This document shows, piece by piece, positions 1-9,592 of a DNA stretch of 64,000 bases; the stretch's first letter is position 1, and each line of letters starts with the position of its first letter. Origin of the DNA: Ischnura elegans (Eukaryota > Arthropoda > Insecta > Odonata > Coenagrionidae); assembly GCF_921293095.1 (NCBI RefSeq), contig NC_060253.1, positions 98,907,073-98,971,072 on the forward strand, in the 5' to 3' direction. The notes beneath the pieces are model-generated. The model ran no database searches, had not been told where the DNA came from, and saw only the letters and a list, made by a program, of their open reading frames with translations. Position numbers and translations under genes: made by a program.

Positions 1-180
1 CCGGACATGGCCACTGGCGGATGAAGCTTACACTGTCAGGGTATGGGTGCCAGTTCCTTTCTCTGTACCACCTCGCACTTCGAGGACTTTATTCCTGTTG
101 TCAAAAGCCTTCACTCGGGATTTTAACCCGAAAATTTTCGATCAGCACCCAAGCGTTCAATCAACCTCGCTCCCCTCTTT
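1..180 (-). mobile_element. tRNA-derived SINE-like fragment
   Basis: Read on the minus strand, positions about 175-105 carry a tRNA-like first half around 145-165 and a degenerate B box around 119-136 (GGGTTAAAATCCCG), followed by a body that includes an AAGTCCTCGAAGTGCGAGG stretch near 70-90. The same order of motifs recurs on the minus strand at 22570-22780, so the two look like diverged copies of one tRNA-derived SINE. The left end is cut by the window edge. No open frame of interest is present. The family was not recognised, and the assignment rests on the box motifs and the second copy. Confidence 0.4.
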
Positions 181-299
181 ATTATTTAGACTTCAAAAAG
201 GAAAATATTTTTCCTGGCCCAGCAATTTCAGAATAGTTTATATATTTTCCATCATATTTACCCGATCTTCAGAATTGGGGCAGCCATGATTACACTACT

Positions 300-405
300 C
301 TACACCTACATTTACATCGGTAGCGGCGGGGTAAAGTCCTCGCCTGCCAAACAGGAGGGCGCGGGCTCGAGTTTTTGGGAAAAAATTTTATTTTTTATTT
401 TTTTT
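300..405 (+). mobile_element. tRNA-related SINE head
   Basis: Positions 318-372 read like the two promoter halves of a tRNA gene. There is an A-box-like segment (GGTAGCGGCGGGGTAAAG) at 319-336, a CGCCTGCCAAACAGG arm, and a B-box-like GCGGGCTCGAGT at 361-372. It is followed by an A/T-rich run to about 405 and preceded by a CTACATTTACAT hexamer-like stretch. The cloverleaf is not complete, so this is a tRNA-derived SINE head, not a tRNA gene. Confidence 0.45.
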
Positions 406-1304
406 CTTAATCGGACCTTACTTTGGAATAATCCTCGTACCTTGCAAGCCACATAAATAGATGTCTGACGGGAAGTGAACCATCACCCACATTCGCCATT
501 CACAACGCCATCCATGGGGATTAAAGTATACTTCCACGATCGTGCACTGCGTAACAGGTACGCTACCTATGGCACGTAAGTAATGGGATTTATCTGTATC
601 TCACTCATGAAGGCAATCTACCTATGCAGTTAATAGTGCTGTAGAAATTATTAGGAATATCCAAAAACATGTATTGAGGAAAAGATGTTTCCTACCCGAT
701 GCCCGAATAATTTCGCTAGACAAATCCCCTCCCCACAACAGCTTGTGATGACTTGCAGGCTAACATACATGTAAATGGCAGCAGCTAACATCGCCGTATT
801 CCCATCCCCTTCCACGAGTGGCATGTGAAGCGGCGGGGTGAGGAGGGACAATACAGGCGAGAATAGGAAGAGAAGTGGGCCTTACACGAACGAGGTGGAG
901 TGGATGGCGAAGCATTTGGAGGGATAGGATGGAGAAGAAGAAAAGGAGGTCGAATGGAGAGCGGAGCATAACAATGTTTGGATGAGTTGCGGGCTCGTCG
1001 AGAGGGTCGCATGTCCTTTGGGACTCCGCCGGGGGTCGGTTGGGACCCTTGGGGCCTAACATGGACCGCAATAAATCCTGGCTCGACCCTCAGGGCGGGC
1101 GAGGGGGCTGGGGGAGAGGAGGGTGGGGAAAGAGAGGAATGGTTTCACTGACATTGCCGCACCTTATTATACAACCTGTGCACGGAGAGGAACGACATTG
1201 CGTTTCATGAGCGGGACGCACAATTGCGCAATATTGCGATGATGGTGTATTGAATGCCAGGCTAATGTATAGATGAGTAAACTTATTGTTTCATTTTCAC
1301 CTAG
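406..1304. other. non-coding, GC-rich patch
   Basis: No gene was recognised. Positions about 780-1140 are G-rich with scattered CpG and purine runs. Short open frames there on the minus strand (up to 103 codons) have no recognisable domain and owe their length to few stop codons. Confidence 0.4.
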
Positions 1305-2010
1305 CATCGACATCCATGAGCCAAATCTATCAAGCCAATCACCAGTAAGCAAGACAATCCTAACATGCATCGGATTATTACACGGATGCATTAAAATACT
1401 ACGCAAAATACAAAATATACGTGCACATTCAGACTAAGGTAAAACTTGCCAACAGTTAGTTGTTCCTGCATTAAATCCATGCAAGGTTAAGAACAAATGA
1501 AAAAGATAAGCTCGGAATGAGTCGTCCTAAAGAGTCTAGTCATTAATTTTAGTAACGGAGACAACATCTACATCTACATAACAATCTGCAAGCCACCTCC
1601 AGGGTGTTTGGCAAGGGGTGATCAATCACCAGCATGCAGCATGCAAGAGGATTCCCACATGCACACCAAATGGACATAAAAAATTTACGCATCCTAACAA
1701 ATTGTACTTCCGCATTCATGCAAAGGCAAAACTTGCCATCAAATCATACCATTGCTATCCCTGATAATATTCGGAAAGAAAAACATTTTAAAAGTCTCTA
1801 TTTTTCAGTCTATTTCCATTACATTTCTCTCGCGGTCTCGTCGACAGTTGTATGACAATAAACGAAGGATATTGTGCACGCTATCTGAGAAAAACATTTC
1901 TCCGAATTTTCTAAGTAAATTTACCCAATACTTTTCTATACGCTCCTGTACATATTCCCATCCTTACTCGCCTAACTTTTTGGAAACGCTACACTTTTTA
2001 TCGTATCGAC
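1305..2010 (-). mobile_element. LINE 3' part, group A, split by a younger LINE tail
   Basis: The segment 1340-1562 followed by 1750-2010 aligns by eye, in order, with the group A LINE copies at 14488-15040 and 34836-35365. These share the reverse-transcriptase C-terminal region and the distal 3' UTR on the minus strand. Its own 3' tail (1305-1345) is very degraded. The copy is interrupted at 1563-1749 by a separate LINE tail, and the flanking halves join cleanly when compared with the copy at 34836. It is heavily mutated with no usable reading frame. Confidence 0.6.
1563..1749 (-). mobile_element. nested LINE 3' tail
   Basis: It begins with the complement of the TAGATG-type tail (1563-1578) and continues through the shared LINE end: the gatcaatcacc stem-loop near 1620-1632, the GCATGCAGCATGC stretch, and the 3' UTR to about 1749. 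It lies in the same orientation as the older copy it interrupts. It is 5'-truncated to about 185 bp, as is typical for non-LTR elements. Confidence 0.65.
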
Positions 2011-2861
2011 GTATCACGAATCTCGCCGCCCAGCGCTGTACTCCATTGATTTAGCTATCAATGCTATTTAATCAGAGTCCCATTCGTCACCAGTATATTC
2101 TAAGTGTAGCTTTGGTAGAGTCAGGTATCTTTTTCATATTCCTATGACATTTACCGAGAATTTCTTTTGGAAATCCCAGTTTACGGCAGGCTTCCCGCAT
2201 ACTTCGCGTATGAGTGTGACATTGATAGTTGAATGAATTCGAAGATTTGTCTTTACCTCCGTGTTAATACTTCCCTAATACATAAAATTAACGTTGAAAT
2301 TGCCTCCAATTATGATACAACAACGAACTTTCTGAAAAGTTTAACGCCTTTTGTGACTATCGAACTCCAACACGTAATTTAGGCATGTATCTGGTGGTCT
2401 ATTTTACGCGCATATGAAAAATCTTTTAGCAGAGCCCTTGATTGAGCACCAAACACTTTTCAAATCAGTGTCTGAAAAATTCTCTTGGCTGCTTAAAATC
2501 TCATCTTTGACTGCAATGAATACTCCTCCTGCTACTTTCGTTCTTCGGTCCTTCCTGTATATTGCGTATGACTTCGAGAAGATCTCTCTTTCGTGAATTT
2601 AATCAAACAACCAACTTTCAATTCGCATGATTATACTAGCTTATGTTTTTAGAGTTAGATAGTGGAAATCTGCTGGTCTTTTTGTAATGCTATGGAAATT
2701 AACTACTAAGACCAAAGAGGCTTATTCCATATGCGATTTTGTGGCCTTTTCAAAACATTTAAGTTTCTCAGCATAACATGTATGATTTTTTTTAATGTTC
2801 TGTCACTACAATAGATGTAGACATACAATAGACAGACAATATACTGTCACATTCTTTGTTA
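2011..2861. other. non-coding AT-rich stretch
   Basis: Nothing was recognised on either strand. Open frames are at most about 60 codons and lack domains. Confidence 0.4.
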
Positions 2862-2995
2862 GTATGCGTGACGTTTTTTGCACTGTGTGGTGTGCATGTG
2901 GGAGTCCAATTGCATGCTGCATGCTGGTGATTGATCACCCCCTGCCAAACACCCTAGAGGTGGCTCGCAGGGTATTATGTAGATGTAGATGTAAA
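2862..2995 (+). mobile_element. LINE 3' tail, group B
   Basis: It matches the last ~130 bp of the LINE at 25010-25144: the GTGTGGTGTGCATGTGGGAG segment (2886-2905), the TGGTGATTGATCACC stem-loop (2924-2938), the CTAGAGGTGGCTCGCAGGGT end (2951-2970), and a short TAGATG-type tail to 2995. It is 5'-truncated and non-coding. Confidence 0.8.
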
Positions 2996-3009
2996 AATGA
3001 AAAAAACAA

Positions 3010-3139
3010 CCTTAGTAAATTTTCCACATAATATTTTTATAGGTACGACGCATTTCAACGCTTTCGAGTATTCGAGAACGATGCCTTAGCGTGGAAATGC
3101 GTCGTGCTAATAAAAAAAATTTATGGAAATTTGCAAAGG
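3010..3139. repeat. palindromic element with ribozyme-like loop
   Basis: Imperfect inverted arms at 3010-3062 and 3088-3139 (about 52 bp each) flank a 25-bp loop. Each arm carries an AAATGCGTCGT-type block followed outward by an A/T-rich run and TGGAAATT, the same order as in the palindrome at 5536-5650. The part next to the loop (GAAATGCGTCGT) resembles the GAAA plus stem III of a hammerhead ribozyme, but no proper CTGATGA core is visible. The element begins 15 bp after a LINE tail. Confidence 0.55.
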
Positions 3140-3281
3140 CCTGTTTCTTCTTCAAAGTATCTTCAGCATGAATTTTCGGTGTTTTAAGCACGTGATTGTT
3201 GTTTGAACGGAAGCTATTATCCCACCCCATATCAACTCAAGTAATTACGTCACTAAGCAAATACTACTCCACAAAAATGGC

Positions 3282-3322
3282 TTCCATTCCAACACCCGGC
3301 AGGATCGGGTGTTGGAATGGAA
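3282..3322. repeat. perfect 17-bp hairpin
   Basis: Positions 3282-3298 and 3306-3322 are exact reverse complements (17 of 17) around a 7-nt loop GCAGGAT. No transposon ends or T-run are attached. Confidence 0.8.
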
Positions 3323-4113
3323 TTAAAAGGGCCACACACATGAAAAACTCCACGCGGTTCAATTCCCTGGTACCATGTCTCTATGATCGTGTTGGTTGGG
3401 CGCGAGAGAACGGGCCCATTGGCTAGGTACGGCTAGGAGACAGTACACTCCGGTGGTGGGTCTAGCAGCATTTGTGCCCGGGGTGGTCTCTGAACCTAAC
3501 ACATCCTCCACATTACCAACACACCTATTCAAAGTCTCCACTTCCCTTGCTCAACTGGGGCCCTGAATCCTGAAGCTTGCAGCCAGAGGACTATCATCTC
3601 TTTTCGGAAGTCTATTATACACCGATGAACATAAGGATACAAACACACTTCACCCCATATACCTCGTTCCTCCTTTCCCCTCCTTCGAAACCTACTCTTC
3701 GCCTTTGCTTTTGTTGCCACATAAATTAATACTTTGGCCATTTTTCAACCATTGTCACCCTCCATCATTGTTGATCGCAACAAAGGCGCAGTCGAGGCTC
3801 TGGCGTTCGGCGTCAACTTATCCCTCCATTCCCCCATACCCAACTGGATTCCTCCGATTCCGACTTCCAATTCCTTTCCTCAAAAATTCGAACGGCGTGC
3901 TCCATTATTATACAGGATATGGACACGTTCAAAACGTGAGCACGGGTGAGTTATGTCCGTTGTCCGGGAAGGGGGAGTGAAAAAAAATTTACCACATGCT
4001 CGGAGACTCGATAGGGAAAGGAAACGATAGGAGTGGTGAAGGTAGCGATATGAATTACCACGCTATACACTTGAATTTATTATTATTGCATATGAAATCT
4101 TGTATTTTCATAG
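3323..4113. other. non-coding stretch, moderately GC-rich
   Basis: No gene was recognised. Overlapping short frames at 3529-3980 on both strands lack domains. Confidence 0.4.
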
Positions 4114-4115
4114 TA

Positions 4116-4709
4116 CAGTAGATTCCTTTTAATGGGTCCACCGATTACTTGGGGCAGCCGCTTAATTGGGGCAGATCTTGAAGAACAGAATCCAATAGAG
4201 GATTATCCAAGAATATTCTCCGCTTAATTGGGACAGCATGCCGCTTTACTGGGCCATGAGTCGGCGACATAGAATCTATACTAGCGACGAAATTAAATGG
4301 TTTTGTTTTCAGAATACTATTTTTTTCCTCCTCTGATTTGCTCTTATTTTTCACAAATGTTCCTATTCTTTCCCTATTTTGAAAGCTCTTGTTGTTATAC
4401 TATCCGCAAGAGGATAGTAATTAGTAAAAGATATTCATTCAGCGTAGACCGAGGCTGTGAAATATATTTTTAACTAAATTATTATACTTTTTAAAAATTA
4501 TCATAAATTAACTAAACTCGCTGATTTATTAATCAAATTAATAGTTAATAAATAAACTTATGTTGCATTATAAACACTATTTAGTCTTCTTTCTACCACT
4601 TCAAAGTTTTTTATGGCCATATACAAGAGAGTTCGCCGAATTGGGCCAGCCGCTTCATTGGGGCAAAGTACACTAGTCCCGATATGTCCCAATTAACCGG
4701 AATCTACTA
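4116..4709. mobile_element. pogo/Tigger-like non-autonomous DNA transposon
   Basis: The left end CAGTAGATTCC at 4116 is mirrored by GGAATCTACTA ending at 4709, and each is flanked by TA (4114-4115 and 4710-4711), as expected for Tc1/mariner/pogo-type insertion. Inside both ends a short unit resembling GCTTAATTGGGGCAG recurs (about 4143-4240 and 4630-4700), giving sub-terminal repeats. No transposase frame is present, so the element is non-autonomous. Assignment to pogo rests on the CAGT-like end and the TA duplication only. Confidence 0.6.
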
Positions 4710-4787
4710 TAGTGATGTGGTGCGCGTAAGCTTATCATAGAGTTAGCTTTGATTAGAGTTATATATGCTAAAACCAAGCCACTAGAC

Positions 4788-4822
4788 AGTGATGAGTTGT
4801 TAGTGATGAGTTGTTAGTGATG
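4788..4822 (+). repeat. 14-bp tandem repeat, 2.5 copies
   Basis: AGTGATGAGTTGTT occurs twice in exact tandem (4788-4815), followed by AGTGATG. Confidence 0.9.
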
Positions 4823-5535
4823 CATGTCAACATCGGGCTAAATACTATTGTCATGGAATTAATGCTAAGTACATACTTGGTAGGAGCTTGTCCCTGCTAT
4901 GCATTTACATATGTCCCTGCGGTAGCACCAACAGGTAGCTTAGGGCATCTTGGAGAAAAAATTCCCCCACCATGCACAAAAGAGACGGCTGTGAGGATTT
5001 CAAGAGTTCCATGTCTTGACTTTACTTGCAAAATCGACGTTCACTGATACAGCAATGCCTTATGTATGTGAATCAAAATAAATAAATCTCAGTTTTTTGC
5101 TTTACATCTGAAGCGTGGAAAACTTTAATTGATTTTAATCAACGTGCTATAGCGCAAGCCACCACCGGCGTGTGTGGCATGGGGTGATTCCAATGGATGA
5201 TAGCGCTCAGAAAGACACGCTGTCAGGCCAAAAATTAGTAGAGTGCTGGGGAAACGAACACGCTACCATTCAAATAAAACTACAAGACATCAATAGCAAC
5301 ACGAAAAAATAGCATGGTTAGAAATTCATTCATAAGTTTTGACGCGCCAAAAATTCATGCAAATTACTTACAACTATATTACTAACAACTGTATTAAATT
5401 ATTATCTATACATGCAGAGTCTATTTCACCCTATCCTAAAGCCAACTATCGCAAGTATCATGGTTCTTATATAATCGATCGATTCAGCTTTAGGCTTGGT
5501 AAAAAGTCATGCTTAATGAAGGCATACAACCCTGG
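4823..5535. other. non-coding stretch with LINE-tail relic
   Basis: Around 5150-5200 a minus-strand relic of the LINE 3' end can be made out (GCCACCACCGGCGTGTGTGG and a GGGGTGATTCCA block), highly diverged. Nothing else was recognised. Confidence 0.35.
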
Positions 5536-5650
5536 TAAATTTTCACAGATATTTTTAATATGATACGACGCGTTTTGACGCTAAGGAGAGGTATTCGAGT
5601 ATGACGTCTTATCGTTGAAATGCGTCGTACGAAATTCTGTGGAAATTGAT
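5536..5650. repeat. palindromic element with ribozyme-like loop
   Basis: Imperfect inverted arms at 5536-5583 and 5611-5650 share blocks with the palindrome at 3010-3139: GACGCGTTTTGACGCT on the left, GTTGAAATGCGTCGTAC on the right, and an outer CTGTGGAAATT. The loop contains TATTCGAGTATGACG, close to the TATTCGAGAACGATG of the 3010 copy, so the two are the same family. The GAAATGCGTCGTA block can fold as GAAA plus a small stem III ending in GTA. The upstream core, AGTATGA or similar, departs from CTGATGA. Confidence 0.55.
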
Positions 5651-6574
5651 AATGATTGCTTACCTTCATTCATTGTGGTCCTCTGCCTATTGTACGCGTA
5701 AAATAATCTTAAACCTATCGGTTTTGCTGTCTATTTCCGAAATCTTACCCATGTGATCATTTCACCCATAATAAGCAGGCTCTCTCAAAATATCTTGAGC
5801 ACCAGCAAGAAAGTAATCTACTTGACACGCTATTCTACGGACACCCAACACCCCTCAGAATGCATCCGTAAGCCAACAATCAGGAAGTCACAAAGCCAAG
5901 GAGGAATAGTTCTGAAAATAAAAGGAGTGACGCCATTTCATGGAGGGTATTAGCGTTTAACCTGGTGGGAGCACGTTAAAAATTTTCCCAAAATCTTGAG
6001 AATTGCATTTACCGTTAGAAAACGTTGCTGATCTGCTTCTTTTCCTGCCCTGGTCTCCTAATGATGACTTACCCCAGAAACCCCTAAATTCCTGAAGACC
6101 ATTAACTCATTTATCTACCAAACTTGCATGCATCCTTCGACTAATCCCTTCTTAACGGCCACTCTTTTCCATTGTGGGCGAGTACTTTCACCGCGCAAGG
6201 TCGCGCGCCCCAACCGCGAGGGTTGGCCACCTCGACCGCCCCCGACAAATTCCCTCACAGCTTTCACAAAAGAGAACGGTTTGAACCCGTGGATTGCCTG
6301 GACCTTCACGACGGTATCTTCTCCAAAAATAACCCTTTTTGTCTAACACTAGCATCCACGAGAAAGAGTCACGTTCTACGCTAAAGAAAAAGTTGACTTT
6401 TTTGCATAAAGAAATTCCAGAGAAATTGTGAAGGAGCAAGAACGCATTTCTTAGATGCTCCGTATTTGATATGATGCCATTTCACCAAACACAGAGAGGC
6501 ATGTTTTTTTCGTGAAGAAACAAGTATGAAGAATAAGCAACACAATTTTTAACTTGTTAGAGCTCACACACTCT
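5651..6574. other. non-coding stretch
   Basis: No gene was recognised. A CpG-bearing patch at 6170-6260 holds overlapping short frames on both strands without domains. Confidence 0.4.
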
Positions 6575-6876
6575 CACTACAGTTAGATTACTTGTAGTGT
6601 AGCCTATGTATTCCTCAATGCATGTTTCTGAATTTTCTCAGTATTTTTAATAGTATGTTCTGTGTGTTCTAGTTTTATTGGCAAATTACCTCAATGAGTA
6701 ATTGGAAAGTTTAGCCTTTGCAGGAATTTGGTAACATAATTTGTTAGTATTCGTAACGTTTTTGGACTATGTGGTGTGCATATTGGAATGCTATTGCATG
6801 CTGTTAATTGATCTCCCCTACCAAATATCATAGAGGTGGCTCGCAGGGTATTATGTAGATGTAAATGAATACCTAC
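6575..6876 (+). mobile_element. LINE 3' UTR copy, group B (with diverged neighbour to 6985)
   Basis: It starts with TAGATTACTTGTAGTGTAGC (6585-6604), the sequence just after the stop codon of the LINE at 24885. It runs through the 3' UTR with an insertion near 6640-6710 to the GTGGCTCGCAGGGTATTATG end (6836-6855) and a short hexamer tail. A second, more decayed piece of the same end is visible at about 6930-6985. Confidence 0.7.
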
Positions 6877-6985
6877 TTAGCATTTTAAGAATAGATGTTT
6901 ATCTTACAATTGGATCCTTCACCGATTTTATAAATGTCTTATCATAATACTGAGAGGTGCCTCGCTGGTTATAATGTGGATATAA

Positions 6986-7470
6986 TATATTTTCAATGAA
7001 TACAGATGTTGAGAAATGACGAGATCCGTATATTTCCGTTTTTGTCGATTTTTTCGTCGCCTACTCCTCAAGCTATTCGCGAAAAGAAATCAGAGGCTTT
7101 AGCTTGCAGATTAAAAATGGCGCCACGAACTCGTGACGATAATGCAGTTGCTTCTTCGCTATTTCTCGTCCTCATACATCGACCACAGGTGTCTAGTTGC
7201 CGTGTACACTATTGTGAGCGGTTCTTCCTCAGTGAATTTTGGAATTAGAACCACAATGATGTCACCTACTCATGGATAATGGGCGACTACTTTAACGTTA
7301 CTCAAGGAATAATCGCGAAAAACCAAGTGCTGTAACTTTAAGGAGTCAAGCGCAAGTGAACAATTAAAGGGCAAAGATTCTACCTTAAATACCTCTCATA
7401 AAAGTAATTCACCTCTGTGAAATTACCGCACATCATCTAAAATGTTTTTGGTCTTGATCGCAACCAAACT
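6986..7470. other. non-coding stretch
   Basis: Nothing was recognised. An 80-codon frame at 7006-7248 has no domain. Confidence 0.35.
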
Positions 7471-7482
7471 AATGCTTCTGAT

Positions 7483-7590
7483 GAGAATAAAATAAAATGA
7501 TAAACTTCCACACAATTTTATTTACAAAGTACCGACCCGGTTTCGACACGTAGTGTCATTATCAAGGCCAGTGAATGGTGAACTGTGAAT
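7483..7590 (-). mobile_element. 108-bp insertion with hammerhead-like motif
   Basis: The segment is bounded by an exact 12-bp direct repeat AATGCTTCTGAT at 7471-7482 and 7591-7602, a clear target-site duplication. On the minus strand it contains a hammerhead-like fold (7530-7566), followed by AAATAAAATTGTGTGGAAG and a T/A-rich end. The same downstream order is seen in the palindromes at 8641 and 58710. It has no coding capacity. It may be a truncated Penelope-like terminal repeat or a short non-autonomous retroelement. Confidence 0.65.
7530..7566 (-). ncRNA. hammerhead-like ribozyme motif (core variant)
   Basis: On the minus strand the order is CTTGATAAT, stem II GACAC-TAC-GTGTC (5 perfect pairs), GAAA, then a mini stem III ACC-GGGTC-GGT followed by A. 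This matches a type I hammerhead with a GTA cleavage site. The core reads TTGATAA where CTGATGA is expected, so the catalytic G8 appears to be A and self-cleavage is doubtful. The same variant core is present twice in the palindrome at 8641-8847, so it is a family trait and not a private mutation. Confidence 0.45.
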
Positions 7591-7602
7591 AATGCTTCTG
7601 AT

Positions 7603-8544
7603 TTCAGAATCGCCTCATTATGCACCATCTGAACACTCACTGAGACTAATACTGGCGCGAATTTATATCTAAGTTGAATAAGATCGAGTGTTCAATTTCA
7701 CAGTTTTATCCCTGTGTTTAGCTCTCCAGAGACAAGTCCAATGGCTCTGCAGAGTGTAGCAATTATAGTCAAAATTAATTACATTCATTTCACCCCAACG
7801 GGAGTCGAAATGTCACTCGGATCTTCTTGCATTTCATTATCCATTTCAATGCTCTCTGCCGACTCCTATATCTTCCCCGCTTTCCCATTCATAATTGGCA
7901 CGCACTTCTCATTATGGGCGGACGAGACGAAGAGTGCCGAAGTCAAATAGTAAGTGGATCGAAGAAGCGCTTCAAAACAACCGTGTTCACGTCTCTTTAT
8001 CGTTTTAAACCCCTCCTATTAGATATAGACATTTCTTGGAAAATCTTTGTGATGGGAAATGCTCATTGTGTAGGTGTAAAACGAAATAGGGAAGTAACTT
8101 CTATACAAGCAGTATACAATAGTAATCAAGCATTAATTTTTTATAGCACAAATATGATACTACGTCTTTTCATTTCCATGGTTTTCGTTAGGTATAGCTC
8201 TGACTCTAAATGACTTTGCGGCGGAAATAAAACTCGTTTATAAGAACGTAGATAAATGAAACTTGACTTATAATGACCCAGATAAAATTTTTTCTTTAAT
8301 TACGTAGCAAACCGTGAATAGATAATAAAATAGTTTTAAGACTTAGGTTTAATTTGATGCTCATGCATAGGCAAAATTGTCTCCCTCGCCACTGATTAAT
8401 TTCCAAAAATAATTTGCCGATTCTTAAACCAAAGTTGGCAAACGCCATTTCAAGTTATTGAGTACCAGGTTAACCTAAGATCAGATGTTTTTGACAAGGC
8501 TTCAGTGGTGCATACTTTATGACAGATTACCCATGCTTCTCATA
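7603..8544. other. non-coding stretch
   Basis: Overlapping frames at 7714-7950 and 7827-8213 (+) show no recognisable domain. The rest is AT-rich. Confidence 0.4.
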
Positions 8545-9592
8545 ATCCTTCGTAATTGTGGTAACTTATGTAATTAATGCATATTGGGGAGAAATAATCA
8601 CTGTCTGCCAATCACGCGATTCGACTATCTAATGCCGAATCGAAAATGAAAAGGAGACTTCGTTGATTTCCACTGATTTATTTCGTCCGTGCGACATGTT
8701 TCGAATCATAGAGGTCATTATCAAGTACCTGGTATCAGGTATTAGTATCAGGTACCATGGTACTTGATAATGACCTCTATGGTTCGAAACATGTCGTACG
8801 GGCGAAATAAATCAGTGGAAATTAACGAAGTCTCCTTTTCATTTTCGAGCATTGACTTCCACATAGTTGAGCCTAATACAATTGAACGAAATAATGCCGA
8901 ATTTGTAAAATGCTAAGGAGTAACCATTACTCGGGATCTCTCGTGGGGTAATCACAGCACGAAGTGTGCGGGAAAGCCAACCGTACAATTACCGTGCATT
9001 GGGATTTCCAAAAAGAATAATCGGTATAGAACAGTGATGCTGCAAGCATGTGGGACCCTTATGAATTAGGACTGATAGCTAAAATCACTATTGTACAGCA
9101 TTGGGCAGCAAGATTCGTGATGAGTTGTTTCGATTACAATTGCCAATATTTAAGGAGATTTTTGATGGAAATTTGTATAAGAGCCTAGAACAAATTATGT
9201 ACTACATTTGCTTTGTAAATTCAGAGAAGTTGTTAAAGTAAAAATTAAGGAAACAGGCTGCAAATATTCAAGGCCGTTCTTTCGTCGCAGTATTAAGGAT
9301 AGCAACGGTGTCTCGACTAGTAAAATAAATGGCGTCAATTGCTAAGACGACTCATTTCAAGTTTCTTTTTCTCTTCACTCATTTTTCCACTGTTCGAACC
9401 TTGCATGGAATTACTGTAGGAATTGCTAATCGTTGGCACGTTTCGCCTTTCCACGAATGGGCACGTATTTTTGTTACTATGCGCAATATTTTAATGACTA
9501 TTTAGTGCACATGTGGAGATTCTCCTACACTCTGCGTGCTGATGATGATTGGTAACCCCCTGCCATTTACCCTAGAGGTATACAGACTTAAA
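8545..9592 (+). pseudogene. decayed LINE reverse transcriptase and 3' UTR, group A
   Basis: Fragments of the reverse transcriptase C-terminal half are readable in shifting frames. A NHAIR...AEFVKC block is split by an insertion at 8641-8891. It is followed by GVTITRDLSWGNHS (about 8917-8958), WDPYELGLIAKITIVQHWA (about 9051-9107), and FFRRSIKDSNGVS near 9278-9316. These correspond in order to residues 400-592 of the intact protein at 23107-24885. Several stops and frameshifts interrupt them. The copy continues through a group A 3' UTR to a degraded tail near 9592. No function is expected. Confidence 0.75.
8641..8891. mobile_element. palindromic insertion with two hammerhead-like motifs
   Basis: It consists of two 89-bp arms, 8641-8729 and 8759-8847, that are inverted with only a few mismatches, a 29-bp spacer, and a 44-bp tail. 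The whole is flanked by an 11-bp direct repeat TAATGCCGAAT (8630-8640 and 8892-8902). It sits inside the LINE pseudogene, whose homology resumes on both sides. Each arm holds CTTGATAATGACC, a stem II-like segment, CGAAAC, a mini stem III ending in GTA or GCA, and then a CGAAATAAATCAGTGGAA block. Transposition is supported by the target duplication. The element type is inferred. Confidence 0.75.
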
